DNA of 64,000 bases. It comes from Lumnitzera littorea. Its lineage: Eukaryota > Streptophyta > Magnoliopsida > Myrtales > Combretaceae. The position numbers and the translations under genes were made by a program. Numbering within the stretch: the first letter of the stretch is position 1; the number at the start of each line of letters is the position of its first letter. The stretch lies in assembly GCA_024138015.1 (NCBI GenBank), contig JAMXBB010000009.1:16453235-16517234 (forward strand), read 5' to 3'. Below the pieces are notes generated by a model. The model ran no database searches. It was not told where the DNA came from and saw only the letters and a program-made list of their open reading frames with translations. Below, piece by piece: positions 48,901-61,061 of the stretch.

Positions 48901-51010
48901 AAACAACTCCTATATAAACATTTTTATAATGGGTATTTGATATAAATTCTCCTTCTTCTTTTTTCTTTCTTTTTTTTTATTTTTTTATTTTTACCGAAAC
49001 ATAAATTTCTACGCTAAGTAGCCTTTTTTCATTAAGCACCAACTGGTGCTAAACTGAGTTGGATTACTTTACGGGGTACTAGTACTTGGCTTTTTTTCTT
49101 TTTTTCTTTCCCTTTCGTTTCTTTACTTTCTTTTATCTGACAGAATTTGAGGATTATTTATAAAATTATGGACTTAATAGTAAATCTAAACCTTACACAT
49201 TCCTATTGAGGTAAGAACATATGACCAGTTGATCGTCCTACAATTTGACTTTTCTTTATAACATCTATATGCTTATTACTTTCTCATTTTTTTTTTTTTA
49301 AATTCTAATCTATATGATTTCTTTTGGTTTGTAGCTAAGTTTTGTTTAGCCACACGGTTTTAACAACACAAACTTGTTAAAGTGTAAAATGTAAAAAACG
49401 ATACATAGGGTAGCAACTTTAGGACACAACCCAACAACTTAGTCACAACATGTCCCTATTATAAATTGGTTTGGGTTTCGCTAAATGTTTATCCATATTC
49501 ATGTGATTTCTTTTGATCTATGATAAAATATGCAACAAATGTTAAAGTGTAAAATAAAATAACGATCATGTAAGTGATTCGATTCAGACACCATATAGCA
49601 TGATTTTAAATTGATTGGGATTTAACTAAATATGATCCATTTATTAAAGTATCAAGTTTAGGTCTTATGTCTAGATCCATTTACAAACTTATGGATCTTT
49701 TGATATCGTAAATTATTAAAAAAAAAAAAAGGAAAAACTTTAAAGTTAGGGTTTATCTCTTTAATCGTCTTAATTAGCTCGTAGAAAAAAAAATAAAATT
49801 GTTTTATAGGTCAAAACAACAATTTCTAATAATTTCTCAAATAAAGAAGAATTACTTGAGATTGCATATGGACACTCAATTAAAGCTTGATTTGTATCAT
49901 TATCTTGCTTCTTGTTATTCTTTTAACTCTCTACCATCTTCTCGCTTTCCAATAAAGCCACGTTAGACCCATCGCGGTGCAACAACGACTTCTTTCTCTC
50001 TCCCTTTCTCCCAGTTCATTATTGAATATAGATCCTCTTCTGCTAAAACCAAATAAATGTCTCCATAAACTAGTTAGTGAGCATAAATGTCTCCAAAGGT
50101 TGGGAGAATTTTGTTAAAACTAATCCATCTCTCTCTTTCCTTATTGTTGTTTTTTTATTTACTGGTTCTAAATTTTCAAATTTCAGAAATCAATACACTC
50201 CTTTTTCTCTAAATTTTGATTTAACTTTTTAAAGCTATATATAATCTTCTTAAATTTTGATTTACGTGCATAAACACTTGTAGAACATATTTTTTTTAAA
50301 TAAAATTCAAGCATAATTTATGTTGCCAAATTATTAAAATTTATAAAGTTATTTGTAATATTTGAAAGTTTAAGAGATATATCTACTTTTAGATGATGCA
50401 TTGTTTTCCTAATTTAAATAGTATTGTTAATACCATTCAGTAATTTTTCTTAAAGAACTAACATAGGATACGGTGAACTTGGAAATCGAACTGATGCTTA
50501 TATAGACTTTATTCCGAGAAAAACCTATGCTGGTTTGTGATTTATTTATGTAAATTTCATTTGACGAAGGCACTTTGTTTATATGTAACATTTCATAGCC
50601 TTTGTTTTTATGATGTCAATTTATTATATTATTTTTATGACGATTTTTAGGAAACTGCTATAGATTAAATAAGGAAACAAAAAATTGAATAAGTATGTTT
50701 AACTTTTAAATTGTTACAAATTCCATATCGCTGTATCAAAAGCTACTTCAATGATTAAAGTTTTATCATCCTTTATTTAAAGGTATTATAATTATTTTAA
50801 TGGGCTTTCCAATTCTCTATTATATTCTACAAGATAAAATTTTCCTATTCTCAATCTAAATGGTATCCACGTCCATATTGATGGAGAAGATGATAGACAT
50901 CGATTTATATAACAACAATATTTTATATACCATATATTATGAGGTTACTATTTAAGAATAGAGAAATCAAATAAATTCCACACAAACCCATCAACATTCA
51001 TAATTATATG
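45951..51010. other. Intergenic, AT-rich, no recognisable gene
   Basis: About 5 kb. It contains many homopolymer tracts, a TAA/TTA-rich stretch near 47110-47250, and a less AT-rich patch near 47540-47710 with a short hairpin (GTCGTC-TTC-GACGAC at 47634-47648) and two copies of ATGGGTCGTAC (47608 and 47668). Short open frames show no family features. Confidence 0.45.
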
Positions 51011-51116
51011 AAAAATATAAAAATTTAGAGGTTGTGATTCTATTATTCAAAGATAGTTGACCTAAAAATATAAAAATTTAGAGGTTGTGATTCTATTATT
51101 CAAAGATAGTTGACCT
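51011..51116. repeat. Perfect tandem duplication of a 53-bp unit
   Basis: 51011-51063 and 51064-51116 are identical by eye; the unit starts AAAAATATAAAAATTTAGAG and ends AGATAGTTGACCT. The lack of differences points to a recent event. Confidence 0.92.
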
Positions 51117-52849
51117 TGTCCACATTAGGTAATCTACAGTACACTCACTCATCACGTCCAATAAAACATCATTTGACCGTTGGATTGTAATGCCCTAACA
51201 TACGATGTTAATAAAATGATATTTATATGTCCTCTGAAACTATTATATTTCACGTACGGTGATATTATACATGTATTACTCCAAGTGCGTGATAGCAGCT
51301 AGCAATAAGATGGAAATACAGGTAATTCTTGATAATTTAATTTGGACCAACAAGAAGTTCCTTCATGCTCGTCGATTTAAGAGATATAAAATGTCCACAA
51401 TTTAGGCTTTAGGTAAGGGAGATAAATTGTCTAGGGCAATCAGGTCACTTTGTTGAAGTGTTGCTTTCCACGAGATTAATGAACATGGTCTACATAGGTA
51501 GTTAGTTTAATTAATGATAATATTAGTTCAGCGACCAAACTATGCGTGTGGAAGTTTGACCAGTGTTCTCTGGCTATAATGACAGCCAGATCATATTTTG
51601 GAATGTCAACCTTCTAGGTCTAGCCAACAACTGCTAACGCCCTTCGGATCAAGAACAGCTTCGATGATTCGGTTTGCAATTACACACAAAACAAAAAAAA
51701 AAAAAAAAAAGTTTAGTAAACCGTAAATATTATTCTGGATTGAACGTGTACTTATTATTTTTATTATCCGTATTTACTTTGACCGTATGTGTCGAATTCA
51801 AGCAATTGGAACTTGCCATGTGGCTACAAAATATTGAGACATTAATATTTATGAAACCCTTTGACATTAAAACTAAAAGATAAGGAAATTTGAATAAAAA
51901 AAACTATTTGTTGTTGGTATTAATATATCAAAAGTCCTCTATATTTATACCAAAAGTTAATCAAAGCCTTTATATTCTAAACAAGTCATTTTAACTCTTT
52001 TATGTTAACACTTAAATTTATTTAGCACCTTTATATTTTAAGTCCTCTAACTTTTGTTGTCATACCATATAATAATACAGATATAGGGACTTAAATGACT
52101 TTATTAAAGTACGAAGATATTAAATGAATTTTGACATGCATAAAGTAAATTAACTCTTTTAGTGTTCAAGTAAACGAAATTAACTACATAAGATATCCTA
52201 ACATTCACCGCCACCACAGCTGTACCCACTACCCACCATATCTATCATCACACTCTCCTTTCTATTTTTTTTTTTTTTAAATTTTTTTAGCAAAATATTC
52301 CAAATCTAAGTACAATCATATTCCAAGAAATTAGCCAAGTAAATATGTTTAGCCAAATAACAAAAGTTAAGATGATTTTAGCAATCGGTAATAACGGTAC
52401 TATTAATGTAGAGCTTGAACTCATAATTATTGGAGGAGATGCTAGTCTTTTCAGTCTTGATGGCAGTAATTAGGTATGAGAAAAAAAACCAAGTTATGAA
52501 CCGATCAAACTGAAAAAAAAATTCGGTTTGTAGGAAGCTGGTTCAAGGTTTGCTTTGCTTTTAGTTGTTTGGTTTACAGTCTAGTTTGGTTCTCAGTTCG
52601 GTTCATTTTTATGAAGTAAATCAAATTTGTTATATAATATTTTTTTTTTAAAAGAAAAATTCTTTAACCGATGATGTTTTGTTGTAAATGTAATCTTGGT
52701 ATACCTGTCATATATGATAATATACATTCTATGAGAATTGTGCTAGTGGAGACTTGTTCCTTTCTTCTAAGTAAAGTTCATAGGATAATGCATGATGTAT
52801 GTGGATGCGTTCTACTGGCTTTCCAACTTAGGTGCGTTTGTGCGTTCGC
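51117..52849. other. Intergenic with a weak hAT-like patch
   Basis: No gene recognised. Around 52496-52620 the words TTCGGTTTG, TTGGTTCTCAGTTCGGTTCA recall the two hAT-like copies, but no ends or target duplication could be seen. Around 51920-52170 there are partly symmetrical phrases ('AGTCCTCTATATTTATACC' and 'TAGGGACTTAAATGACTTT') of the kind seen in fold-back repeats. Confidence 0.4.
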
Positions 52850-53040
52850 TTTACTTGGAAAAAGTTTTTCCCCCTTCTTCTCTTTTTTCTTTTTTTTTTT
52901 TTTTTAAATGTTTGCTGTAATCTAGCTTATATAATACTCATTATTATGATATATTCATGTCACTTCATAGTGAATCTTAATATTAGGCATTACAGGGTCC
53001 ATTACAGTGGTTAACTAGATAACAATATATCACATGATAA
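52850..53040. repeat. Direct repeat block A, left copy
   Basis: TCTAGCTTATATAATACTCA, TTATTATGATAT, GTCACTT and AATCTTAATATTAGG are shared in order with 58390-58565, in the same orientation. The two copies flank the Tat-type gypsy remnant. Confidence 0.75.
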
Positions 53041-53049
53041 AAATATCTT

Positions 53050-53345
53050 TTTCTCTCAAGGGAGGAAGGATTTGAACTAGACCATTAGTTTAGACCGACA
53101 CTAATAGATGATCAAATCTGTCTCAAATCTCCTATTTAAGTTGGCATGATGGTTTATATTTGTCGTATTTTGTTATTATATTGTGCTTTTATTGAAATTC
53201 ATTATATTTATATTTGTTATGGTTTACATTAGAATATTAAACTACAGTTAAAGTATTATGGGTCAAGATTATCGTAATTCAGTGGCATGAACATCGATTT
53301 CCCAACGAAATAACTTGGTTTGAACCTTTCCTCCCTTAATTGTAA
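53050..53345. mobile_element. MITE-like element, copy 1
   Basis: The left end has CAAGGGAGGAAGGATTTGAAC. The right end, reverse complemented, has TTAAGGGAGGAAAGGTTCAAA, giving inverted termini. The interior (53100-53270) matches the reverse complement of 58850-59035. There is no coding capacity. Confidence 0.65.
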
Positions 53346-53379
53346 TATGTAATGTTGTTGGGAAAAAAAATGTGTCATT

Positions 53380-53465
53380 ATGATAAAAGTAGTAAAAGGA
53401 GTAATGATAACTCGTTTTTAATATCCATACTTCCTTATAATGAAAGCAAAGAAAATATATATTAT
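53380..53465. repeat. Direct repeat block C, left copy
   Basis: 'ATGATAAAAGTAGTAAAAGG', 'AGTAATGATAACTC', 'TAATATCCATACTTCC' and 'AATGAAAGCAAAG' match 59978-60062 in the same orientation, with few differences. Confidence 0.75.
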
Positions 53466-54395
53466 GAAGAGGCCTTGCATTAACTTTACTTCGATGCAAC
53501 AAAGCCAATAGATGAAACTTATTTTGAGTAAAATTATAATAAAGGGATGAACGTTTCGGATAAGTTCTAATAAGAAATTAATATTTTATAAAATGGTTCA
53601 AATAAATGATTCATAATAACCAATTCATAAAGTTGTTTGAACTATTTTTTGAAACGTTGATATTTTATTTGAACCACTTTGTAAAACGTTAATATCTTAT
53701 TTAAACTTTTCAAAATATTGATCCTTTACTTGAATTTACTCTTAAATATTGATTCCCTTTATTATAATTCTCCTAACTTATTCTATTTCATATTAGGGTT
53801 ATTCAAGAAATAATATCGATTTATTTTAGAGCTTAATATCATAATGATAAACTACAATTGTATTGCTCTTCGTGACAATATCAATGAAGGAAAAACTCAT
53901 TTTGAAGTATTGATTATAAAATAAGACAATTGGAGTAGGAAAACAATTCTACAATTATACTCTTGATGCCCTAAGATATGAAATTTTTTCATTTTGAATT
54001 TCTTACTGATCATTTAATGTCAAATGCCCTCTTCTAAAGTTAGGGTTAGGTACTTGCAATGGCTGAGGTGTATATCCTAAAGTTTATCTTTAACCTATTA
54101 TTTTTGAGATTATTGTCATAGCATGTTGTACAAATCAAAACACTGTTGGTACTACAATCTTGAACTTGTAAAAGAAAAACTAATTGAGCTTTTATAGATG
54201 TGGTACTTAAGGAATATTTTGACCCTCTTTTCATAGTACAAAGGTCTTTTGGTAACTATATAGCAAACAATTATAAACTTCTCTACTTTATGTGCACTTA
54301 TAGAGCAATAAATATATAATAAGGGGGGAAAAGGATGGCATCAAGTGCTTACATAGTGATGCCTTGTCATATATGTAGGGATTAGGTACATTAAT
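53466..54395. other. Intergenic between repeat block C and the Tat-type remnant
   Basis: AT-rich. 53560-53760 carries repeated phrases 'TTGATATTTTATTTGAACC' and 'TTAATATCTTATTTAAAC', like the region at 18480-18760. No gene seen. Confidence 0.45.
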
Positions 54396-57300
54396 GTCCC
54401 GAAGACTTTCGTTGATAGCGTCAGTTTAATAGATATTCTCTTTTATCATGCTTACGAGCGTATGAAAGATCAATTTAAGGAGCCCTTATAACCAAATAAA
54501 CACAACCTTATTGGCTTCGAAGGCGGCAAACCTATGTCGACCAAGGGGCTCATTACCCTTTCAATTTGATTAGGCAATGATGAGCATATTGTTAGATAGT
54601 TTATCAATTTTGTGGTTTTAGACCATTGATCCCCATATAATACTATCTTAAGGCAATCGAACATCATCAAGTTTGACATTTTGATAGGTTAAAGGTGCCT
54701 TAAGGCAAAGTTCCCCACACCAACTGGCGTTGGTGAGACACGGGGAGACCAGAAACTATCCAAATCCTTTACTTGAAGGCACAAACTTGAGACAATGTGA
54801 TGTACATTGAATCGAAGCCAAAGCAAAAGCCAAGATGATGGGGAGAGTTGACTGAGAATACTAAGGAAATAGAGCTTAAGAGTAGCTATAGGCTAACAAT
54901 ACAGCTAGGAATGTCATTGCCTGAAGAATAGAAAGACCAGATTGTCGATTTCCTTCGCGCCGACACTAATGTATTCACATCATCCCTTGAGGACATGTCA
55001 AGAATAATCAACATCTCTGAAGCGACACACCACCTCCATATGGACCTAAACGTACGGCCCGTTAAATAGAAGAAGAGACATTTGGCACCTAAGCGACAAG
55101 CTGCACTTGAGTAGGAGGTGTAGAAGTTGCTATAAGCTGGTTTCGTAAGAGAAGAGCGTTACCCAACGTGGTTAGCGAGTATTGTACTTATAAAAAAGTC
55201 CAATGGGAATTGAAGACTATACGTGGATTACATCAACCTCAACAAGGCCTACCCAAAGGCTTGCTTAAAAGCCTACCTCCCTCTTCTCCGAACCGACCAG
55301 TTCATTGATTTGACATTGGGCCATGCTATGGTCAATTTCATGGATGCCTACTTAGGCTATAACCAAATTCACATAGCCCTTGAAGACAAGGTTTACACCT
55401 CATTCATCATTAACTTTAGCACCTATTGCTATAAAGTTATGCCTTTTAGCCTAAAGAACGTCGAAGCAACATATTAGATGTTAGTGATCACCATCTTTAA
55501 GCCCCCAACTTGAACAAAACATCAAAATCTATGTCGACAATATGATCGTTAAGAGCAAGGAACGAAGAGACTACATCTAGGACTTATGCAAGACCTTCAA
55601 AACTCTTTGCAAATACCAAATGAAACTCAACCCTTAAAAGTGCGTCTTTAGGGTGGCCTTGAGCAAGTTCCTAAGATTCATGATCATTGAGTACAGTATC
55701 GCGGCCAATCCATATAAGATAAAGGTCATTCATGACACGCAAGTCCCTTAAACCATTAAAGAGGTCTATCAGCTCAACAACAAAGGTATCGCACCACCTC
55801 TTCATCTTTAGGAGTGCTGACAAGTGTTCTGAGTTCTTTAAGCTATTAAAGAACCTATTAGAATTCAAATGGATTGAGTAATGTCAAGTTGCCTTTGATA
55901 GGCATAAAAATTTCTTGGAAAGCCTAACCTTTGGTCTAAGGCCTTCCTTGAAGAAGAACTTTACATATACCTAACCATTAGTGACTGAACACTCTTTTCA
56001 ATGCTTGTTGGAGCAGGCGAACACAAGTATAAGCCGGTACACTATGTCGGCTACATCTTATAAGGCCTAGAGACTAGGTATTCTCGAGTGGAAAAATTTA
56101 CCTTGACTATAATGATCAATATAAGGAAGCTGAGGCCATATTTCCAAGTACACTTGGTTTTTGTCCTTACCGACCATCTACTATAGATCATCCTATAGAA
56201 GCTTGATGCCTTGGGCCATATGTTCAAATATTCCTTGGAGCTCAGTGCTCATGGTGTGCAGTTTCACTTGAGGCAAGCAATCAAGGTACAAGTCATTATA
56301 GATTTCGTTGCCAAATATACTGAAAAGGAGGAAACACTAGTAGACATAAACATATTGGTGTTAACTCTTCATGTGGATGGATCCTTTGCTTTAGGGGAAG
56401 GGGGTGGTGGAGCAGGCATAGCAATATAAGGACCATATGGTACTAAGGTCTTCTATACACTCAAGCTTGGGTTCCCCATGAGCAATAATAAGGTTGAATA
56501 TAAGGTACTCATCGCCGACTTGAAGATAGCAAAGGATGGTAAGGTAAAGGATGATAGGAATCAACTTCTCAAATTGATTACGCGTAGCCAAGCTAAAGGA
56601 CTCCAAGGATTTACATGGATAATATTAGCTTAAAGTCCCATCCAAGATAAGAATTCCTATCCCGACCTCTATGTTTCACTCTATTGCCAACCTGAATACT
56701 AAGTCTCACATGCACTAGTATAGTTTCTAAAGCTACTAAGCAAACACACAGACTTTCTGAGTGAAAAGCTAACTTGTTGAGCATTCATGCTGTGATATAG
56801 ACAATATCCAAGCTGACTAACCTTAAACATCTTTCCAAGTCGAGCTCTTGAGTTAACTAGCATCCGACCCCAGTCTAAGCTGAGTTATGAGATACCTAAC
56901 CTGAAGGGGATTTGGACATCCTAGATTGACCAAGCTCTAACCTAAACCATATCAGGTCGACTTTGACTATGGACCCTCTTTTCTTCATTTTGTTCGAATT
57001 GTACTATATTTCAAAACGCTAACTTCCATGCGATATGTGTCATTTGGCATAACATTCTAAAAGGATTTTTTATTTTTTTCATACTAAATATTCTTTCTCT
57101 TTTATTACTTTTTTTTAGTATATTTCATGTATTCCAATTATAAATTACCTTTTTTGTCTTTTCATATGTGTTTGTCACCCTAATGGGGCTAGTATATAAA
57201 CCACATTCATTTTTTATGCATGACTCATCACTCTCATTATTAGAATATATAAGTTTCCCTTTTAAGCAACCCTAGTGTTTTTATTATTATTTTTAATTCT

Positions 57301-58385
57301 TATCTATTCCCTTTAGTAAGAAGTAGTGGTAAGAGACCTTATAGTTTGAACCGATGTGTTATATCTAATGGATTATAAGCTGAGTATAATTGATTGGTAT
57401 GTCATTTCCAATTAATAGCTGCCCGCACTTTGTTAGCCATTTTTTTATTCTCTTCCAATTATCTTCATTGTAGTGCTTCTCCAGGTATGTAACCTCAGAA
57501 ATGCATCAGAGAAGTTAGGAGTCCACTTAAACTCTATGCTTATGGTCCAATAAGCAAAGGGATAGTACAAAACCAGGAGAGAGACAATAGCCAAATATCT
57601 CGAATAGTTCAAGGCCTCCTCTTAAGCTTCAAGTCATGTAAGATAAATAAAATTCCTTGAGCGAAGAACTTTAAGGTAGACAAATTTTTGAAGCTTGTGT
57701 CAACTGTCATCTCGATACGACATAGCAACAACAAGTTACTCTTCATTCAGTACCTCTTGAATGTACCATTGAAGAGCCATATTAGTAGATGTATGAGATC
57801 CAACCTTCATAAGCTAAGCCTTGTTGGATGGATTAGATAATTGAGCACATAAAGACTAGAGCATTGCCTGACCATAGGGTTGAGGCTAAGAGATTATCCT
57901 ATGTGGTGGCAAACTACATACTCATCTACGACGTCTTATATTGCCATAAGCATAGTTTACCACTTCTCAAATGCCTTAAGCTTGAGGAAGGCATCTATGC
58001 AGTAGAAGAGCTTTATGCTAGGATTTGCAGCAACTGCATCTAAACCTAAGCCCTATACATTAAAGCACATCATCTCAATTCCTATCGATCGGCCATGAAG
58101 GAATATGCAAAGGTGATGGCCTATAAGAGCTATAAGTACTAAAAGTATGTGCTCATCGACTATGCACTAAGAACCAATCTCTATCCTACAACGAGCCCAT
58201 AGCCTTTTGCTTAGTGAGGCTTGATGTCCTCAGACCTTTCCCTAGCATCTGAGGGTCCTTAGTTTATCTTGGTGGTTGTGAACTACTTTACGAAGTAGGT
58301 TAAAGCTTAGGCAATTGTAAGCATTACCACCAAAGTATTTGAAGGCTTTGTCGTCGCCAACATTCTATCTCGATTTATTTATTGG
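54396..58385 (+). mobile_element. Tat-type gypsy retrotransposon pol remnant
   Basis: Plus-strand pol words appear in order with many stops and frameshifts. Protease: 'TFVDSVSLIDILFYHAYERM', 'PTGVGETRGDQK' (54396-54760). Reverse transcriptase: 'YTWI/DYINLNKAYPKA', 'MDAYLGYNQIHIALEDKVYT', 'TYCYKVMPFSLKNVEATY', 'IYVDNMIVKSKERRDYI', 'KTFKT..YQMKLNP' (55190-55690). First RNase H: 'VEKFTLTI..RKLRPYFQVH' (56090-56160). Second RNase H: 'TLHVDGSFALGEG', 'GFPMSNNKVEYKVLIADL' (56360-56540). Integrase: 'VVNYFTK', 'VFEGFVVANILSRFIY' (58260-58380), where it stops abruptly. Two RNase H domains are typical of Tat/Retand elements. The YVDD box reads YVDN. About 56640-57480 contains unrelated sequence, probably a nested insertion. 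No LTRs found. Confidence 0.85.
56640..57480. mobile_element. Probable nested insertion in the Tat-type remnant
   Basis: Pol coding words stop near 56630 and resume after 57490. The interval has no pol similarity and contains a promoter-like TATATAAACCAC at about 57192, as in an LTR. A TTAGC word occurs on both sides but the ends are not TG/CA, so the element class and edges are uncertain. Confidence 0.35.
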
Positions 58386-58389
58386 AAAA

Positions 58390-58565
58390 AAGTTTTTTCC
58401 AACAGCTTCTTCTTCTTCTTAAATGTTTCTTGTAATCTAGCTTATATAATACTCATTATTATGATATGTCGATGTCACTTTGTAGTAAATCTTAATATTA
58501 GGTGGTTATATATAAGGATTGTGGGGGCCTTTATAATGTTCAACTAAATAAGAAACATATTATAT
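58390..58565. repeat. Direct repeat block A, right copy
   Basis: Matches 52850-53040 in order and orientation. It begins immediately where the integrase remnant ends. Confidence 0.75.
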
Positions 58566-58784
58566 AATATTGAATAGGTATATGTTCCAAAAATATGGAA
58601 TTAGTGCCTATCTTATCATGCCATTGAACCATTCTAAAACCTATACATTATTGTAAAATTTATAAAGTTTAAAATACTCTATGAAAGTTGTGAATTTTTT
58701 TTCTATTTATTTCTAAGCTAAAATAGGTTAGTTGTTCATATCCAAAACCATGATACTTTTTTTTCCCCAATAATATTACATATT

Positions 58785-59040
58785 ATAATTGAGAGAAAGG
58801 ATTCGAACCTCGTTCATTCTATTAGGAAATCAATATTCATACCATATTAAACTACAACGATCTTGACTTTTGATACTTTAATTGTGGTTTAATATTCCAA
58901 TGTAAATCATAACAAATATAATTATAATAAATTTCAATAAAAGTACGACATAATAATAAAATATAATAAATATAAACAATGATACCAACTTAAATTGGAG
59001 ATTTGAGACATATTTGATTATTTAATAGTATTGGTATGAA
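58785..59040. mobile_element. MITE-like element, copy 2, opposite orientation
   Basis: 'ATTGAGAGAAAGGATTCGAAC' starts it, corresponding to the right arm of copy 1 reverse complemented. 'TTTAATATTCCAATGTAAAT', 'AATTTCAATAAAAG' and 'CCAACTTAAATTGGAGATTT' continue the match. The far terminus is eroded. Confidence 0.65.
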
Positions 59041-59977
59041 AAATGGGTTATAAGTTATGCCAGTATTGTTAAAATTATATTGATTAAGTGTTTAGCTATA
59101 AGACATGGGCAAAAGAAATAGAATTGGAGAGTATAAATATAAAGAGTATAGGACAGTATAACCTTATCGTACTATATTCGATTTGCACAATAATAAACAT
59201 AAACTTTTGTGATGTTCTTCATTTGGTATGCACAAGTACTAGAATTGTAATTGTATTTTGATTTTTATATCCTCAATATTGTCTAATATATATTTAATTA
59301 TATTTTTTATATTATTTAAAAGTACGGTTTAAACGGATTGTAAGAGAATATTTTTGAGATTTCAAACTTATATTTTTGTCTAGAAAAGTTAAGTTTTGTA
59401 CCATATATTAGATGAGACAATTTTAGGCACTTTATCTAGTCCTTAACACCCTTTTTTGTTTAGTAACTAAGTTAAAATTACTAAGTAAACAATGGAAAAA
59501 TTTTTTTTTCTAGTTCATACATTGAGATATTATGAGTTACTCATAGAATTTATGACCTATACATATAAAGTGGATAGGTTTTAGTAGGTTCTAAGGTTGG
59601 TAAAGGTTGTACCTACTCTATGACTGCAGTTAGAACCTATTTTCTAACTATAGCTTCCAGAAGTTTCTAACTAAAACTTACCATATGACTTCTAACATTC
59701 ATCTCAGTAATTTATTAGATCATGCAAGTGTTATTAGTTTCTTAAGTCTCACATGTTTTGATGCTCAACCCCATGTACAATTATATAAAATTATAATATA
59801 AGATATTTACATAATCTTATTTGTATTTATAGTATCTATATTATTGAAGTAATATTTTCCATTCAACTTCCAACAAATGCATATTATTAAGCCAATATTT
59901 TCCATTCGACTCTATAACTCATGGTAACATTAACTTTGAAGCATCTTTAAATACTAAAGTATAGAGTTACTAAGTTG
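59041..59977. other. Intergenic, AT-rich
   Basis: No gene or clear repeat. A short phrase 'CATATTATTAAGCCAATATT' near 59880 partly repeats one about 50 bp earlier. Confidence 0.4.
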
Positions 59978-60062
59978 ATGATAAAAGCAGTAGAAGGAGT
60001 AATGATGACTCATTTCTAATATCCATACTTCCCTAATGAAAGCAAAGTAAATATCATAAAGA
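59978..60062. repeat. Direct repeat block C, right copy
   Basis: Counterpart of 53380-53465 in the same orientation; it ends next to the LTR-like sequence that follows. Confidence 0.75.
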
Positions 60063-60098
60063 TGAAGAACACTAGGCTAAACTCAAGAAAGGCAGGGG

Positions 60099-61061
60099 TG
60101 AATTGAGTTCTAAGACAATATACAATTCTTTTTTGATGTATCCAATTAAATGCAATAATAAGAGTAATTAAAATAATAATAAGTACAGAAATTAAAGGAG
60201 ATAAGGATAGAGAAATTCAAGCCTGGATATAATGTGGAGTTCGGATCGCCTCCTAATCTCCATGGACTTATAATACCTCTAACTGAGGACTTCGTGTTAC
60301 TTTATTAATTTCTCAACACAATGCTCCAAGAGCTTATACAAGCTTATATACAATCACAATTTCACAGAACAATCTCTAGTGTAGTGCTCTTTCACTTAAG
60401 ATTACAAAGTATATAAACACTCAAGTACTACATACTAAGTCTCTTTTGTTTGATATAAGTAAGGAGCACAAGAGACAATTGGTAAGTAATGAGACTAAAG
60501 AATGTAAAGGAATGTCTTGTGATTATAGTAGAATATTAGATCTTTTTTTCCTTTGGTCGGGTTGTTGAGCATTTATATCAACTCATTGAATTCTTCTTGT
60601 TATTGCGCATTAAATGTTTCAACAATTACTTGGATCAAACTTACCAGCATTTCGATACCTTATCCTTACCGGCAAGCTGGTAACAAATTGCACTATTGGC
60701 ATAAACACTAGTAAGTGAACTAGCATACCGGCTCTTCATAATCAAACAATTTTTCCTTTTGTTATCCAAGGCTTTATACCGTCAGCCTGATTCTTTCTTG
60801 AGCCGTTAAGCTGGTAGGCTAAATTTTCCTAAAATCACTTTAAACATAAAACAAACAAATACACTTTGCAATTGAACTTCAAGATAATTTGATTACTACT
60901 CAAAAGATTAAATTTCTTGTAAAGATAATTGATATACTTAATTACTTACCAAAATGATCAATCTTATTCAATTAACTCATTATAATCAAAAAATACTTAG
61001 TTTAATAATTTACTTTTGTTTTGTTCTCATCAAAACCAATTAATGAACACTTGGTTTAACA
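60099..61061 (-). repeat. Probable 3' LTR of a minus-strand LTR element
   Basis: On the minus strand a purine tract AAAAAAGGGGAGAT (about 61062-61075) is followed by TGTTAAACCAAGTG, the form of a polypurine tract and LTR start in SIRE-like copia elements. The LTR would run left to about 60099, or 60062 if it ends TTCTTCA. The second LTR is not in the window. The region contains ACCGGC/GCCGGT-type words also found near 63500-63610. Confidence 0.55.

Noticed and set aside
56640..57480. Solo LTR with TTAGC target duplication
   Set aside because: The sequence between the two TTAGC words does not start TG or end CA, so I kept it only as an unclassified insertion.
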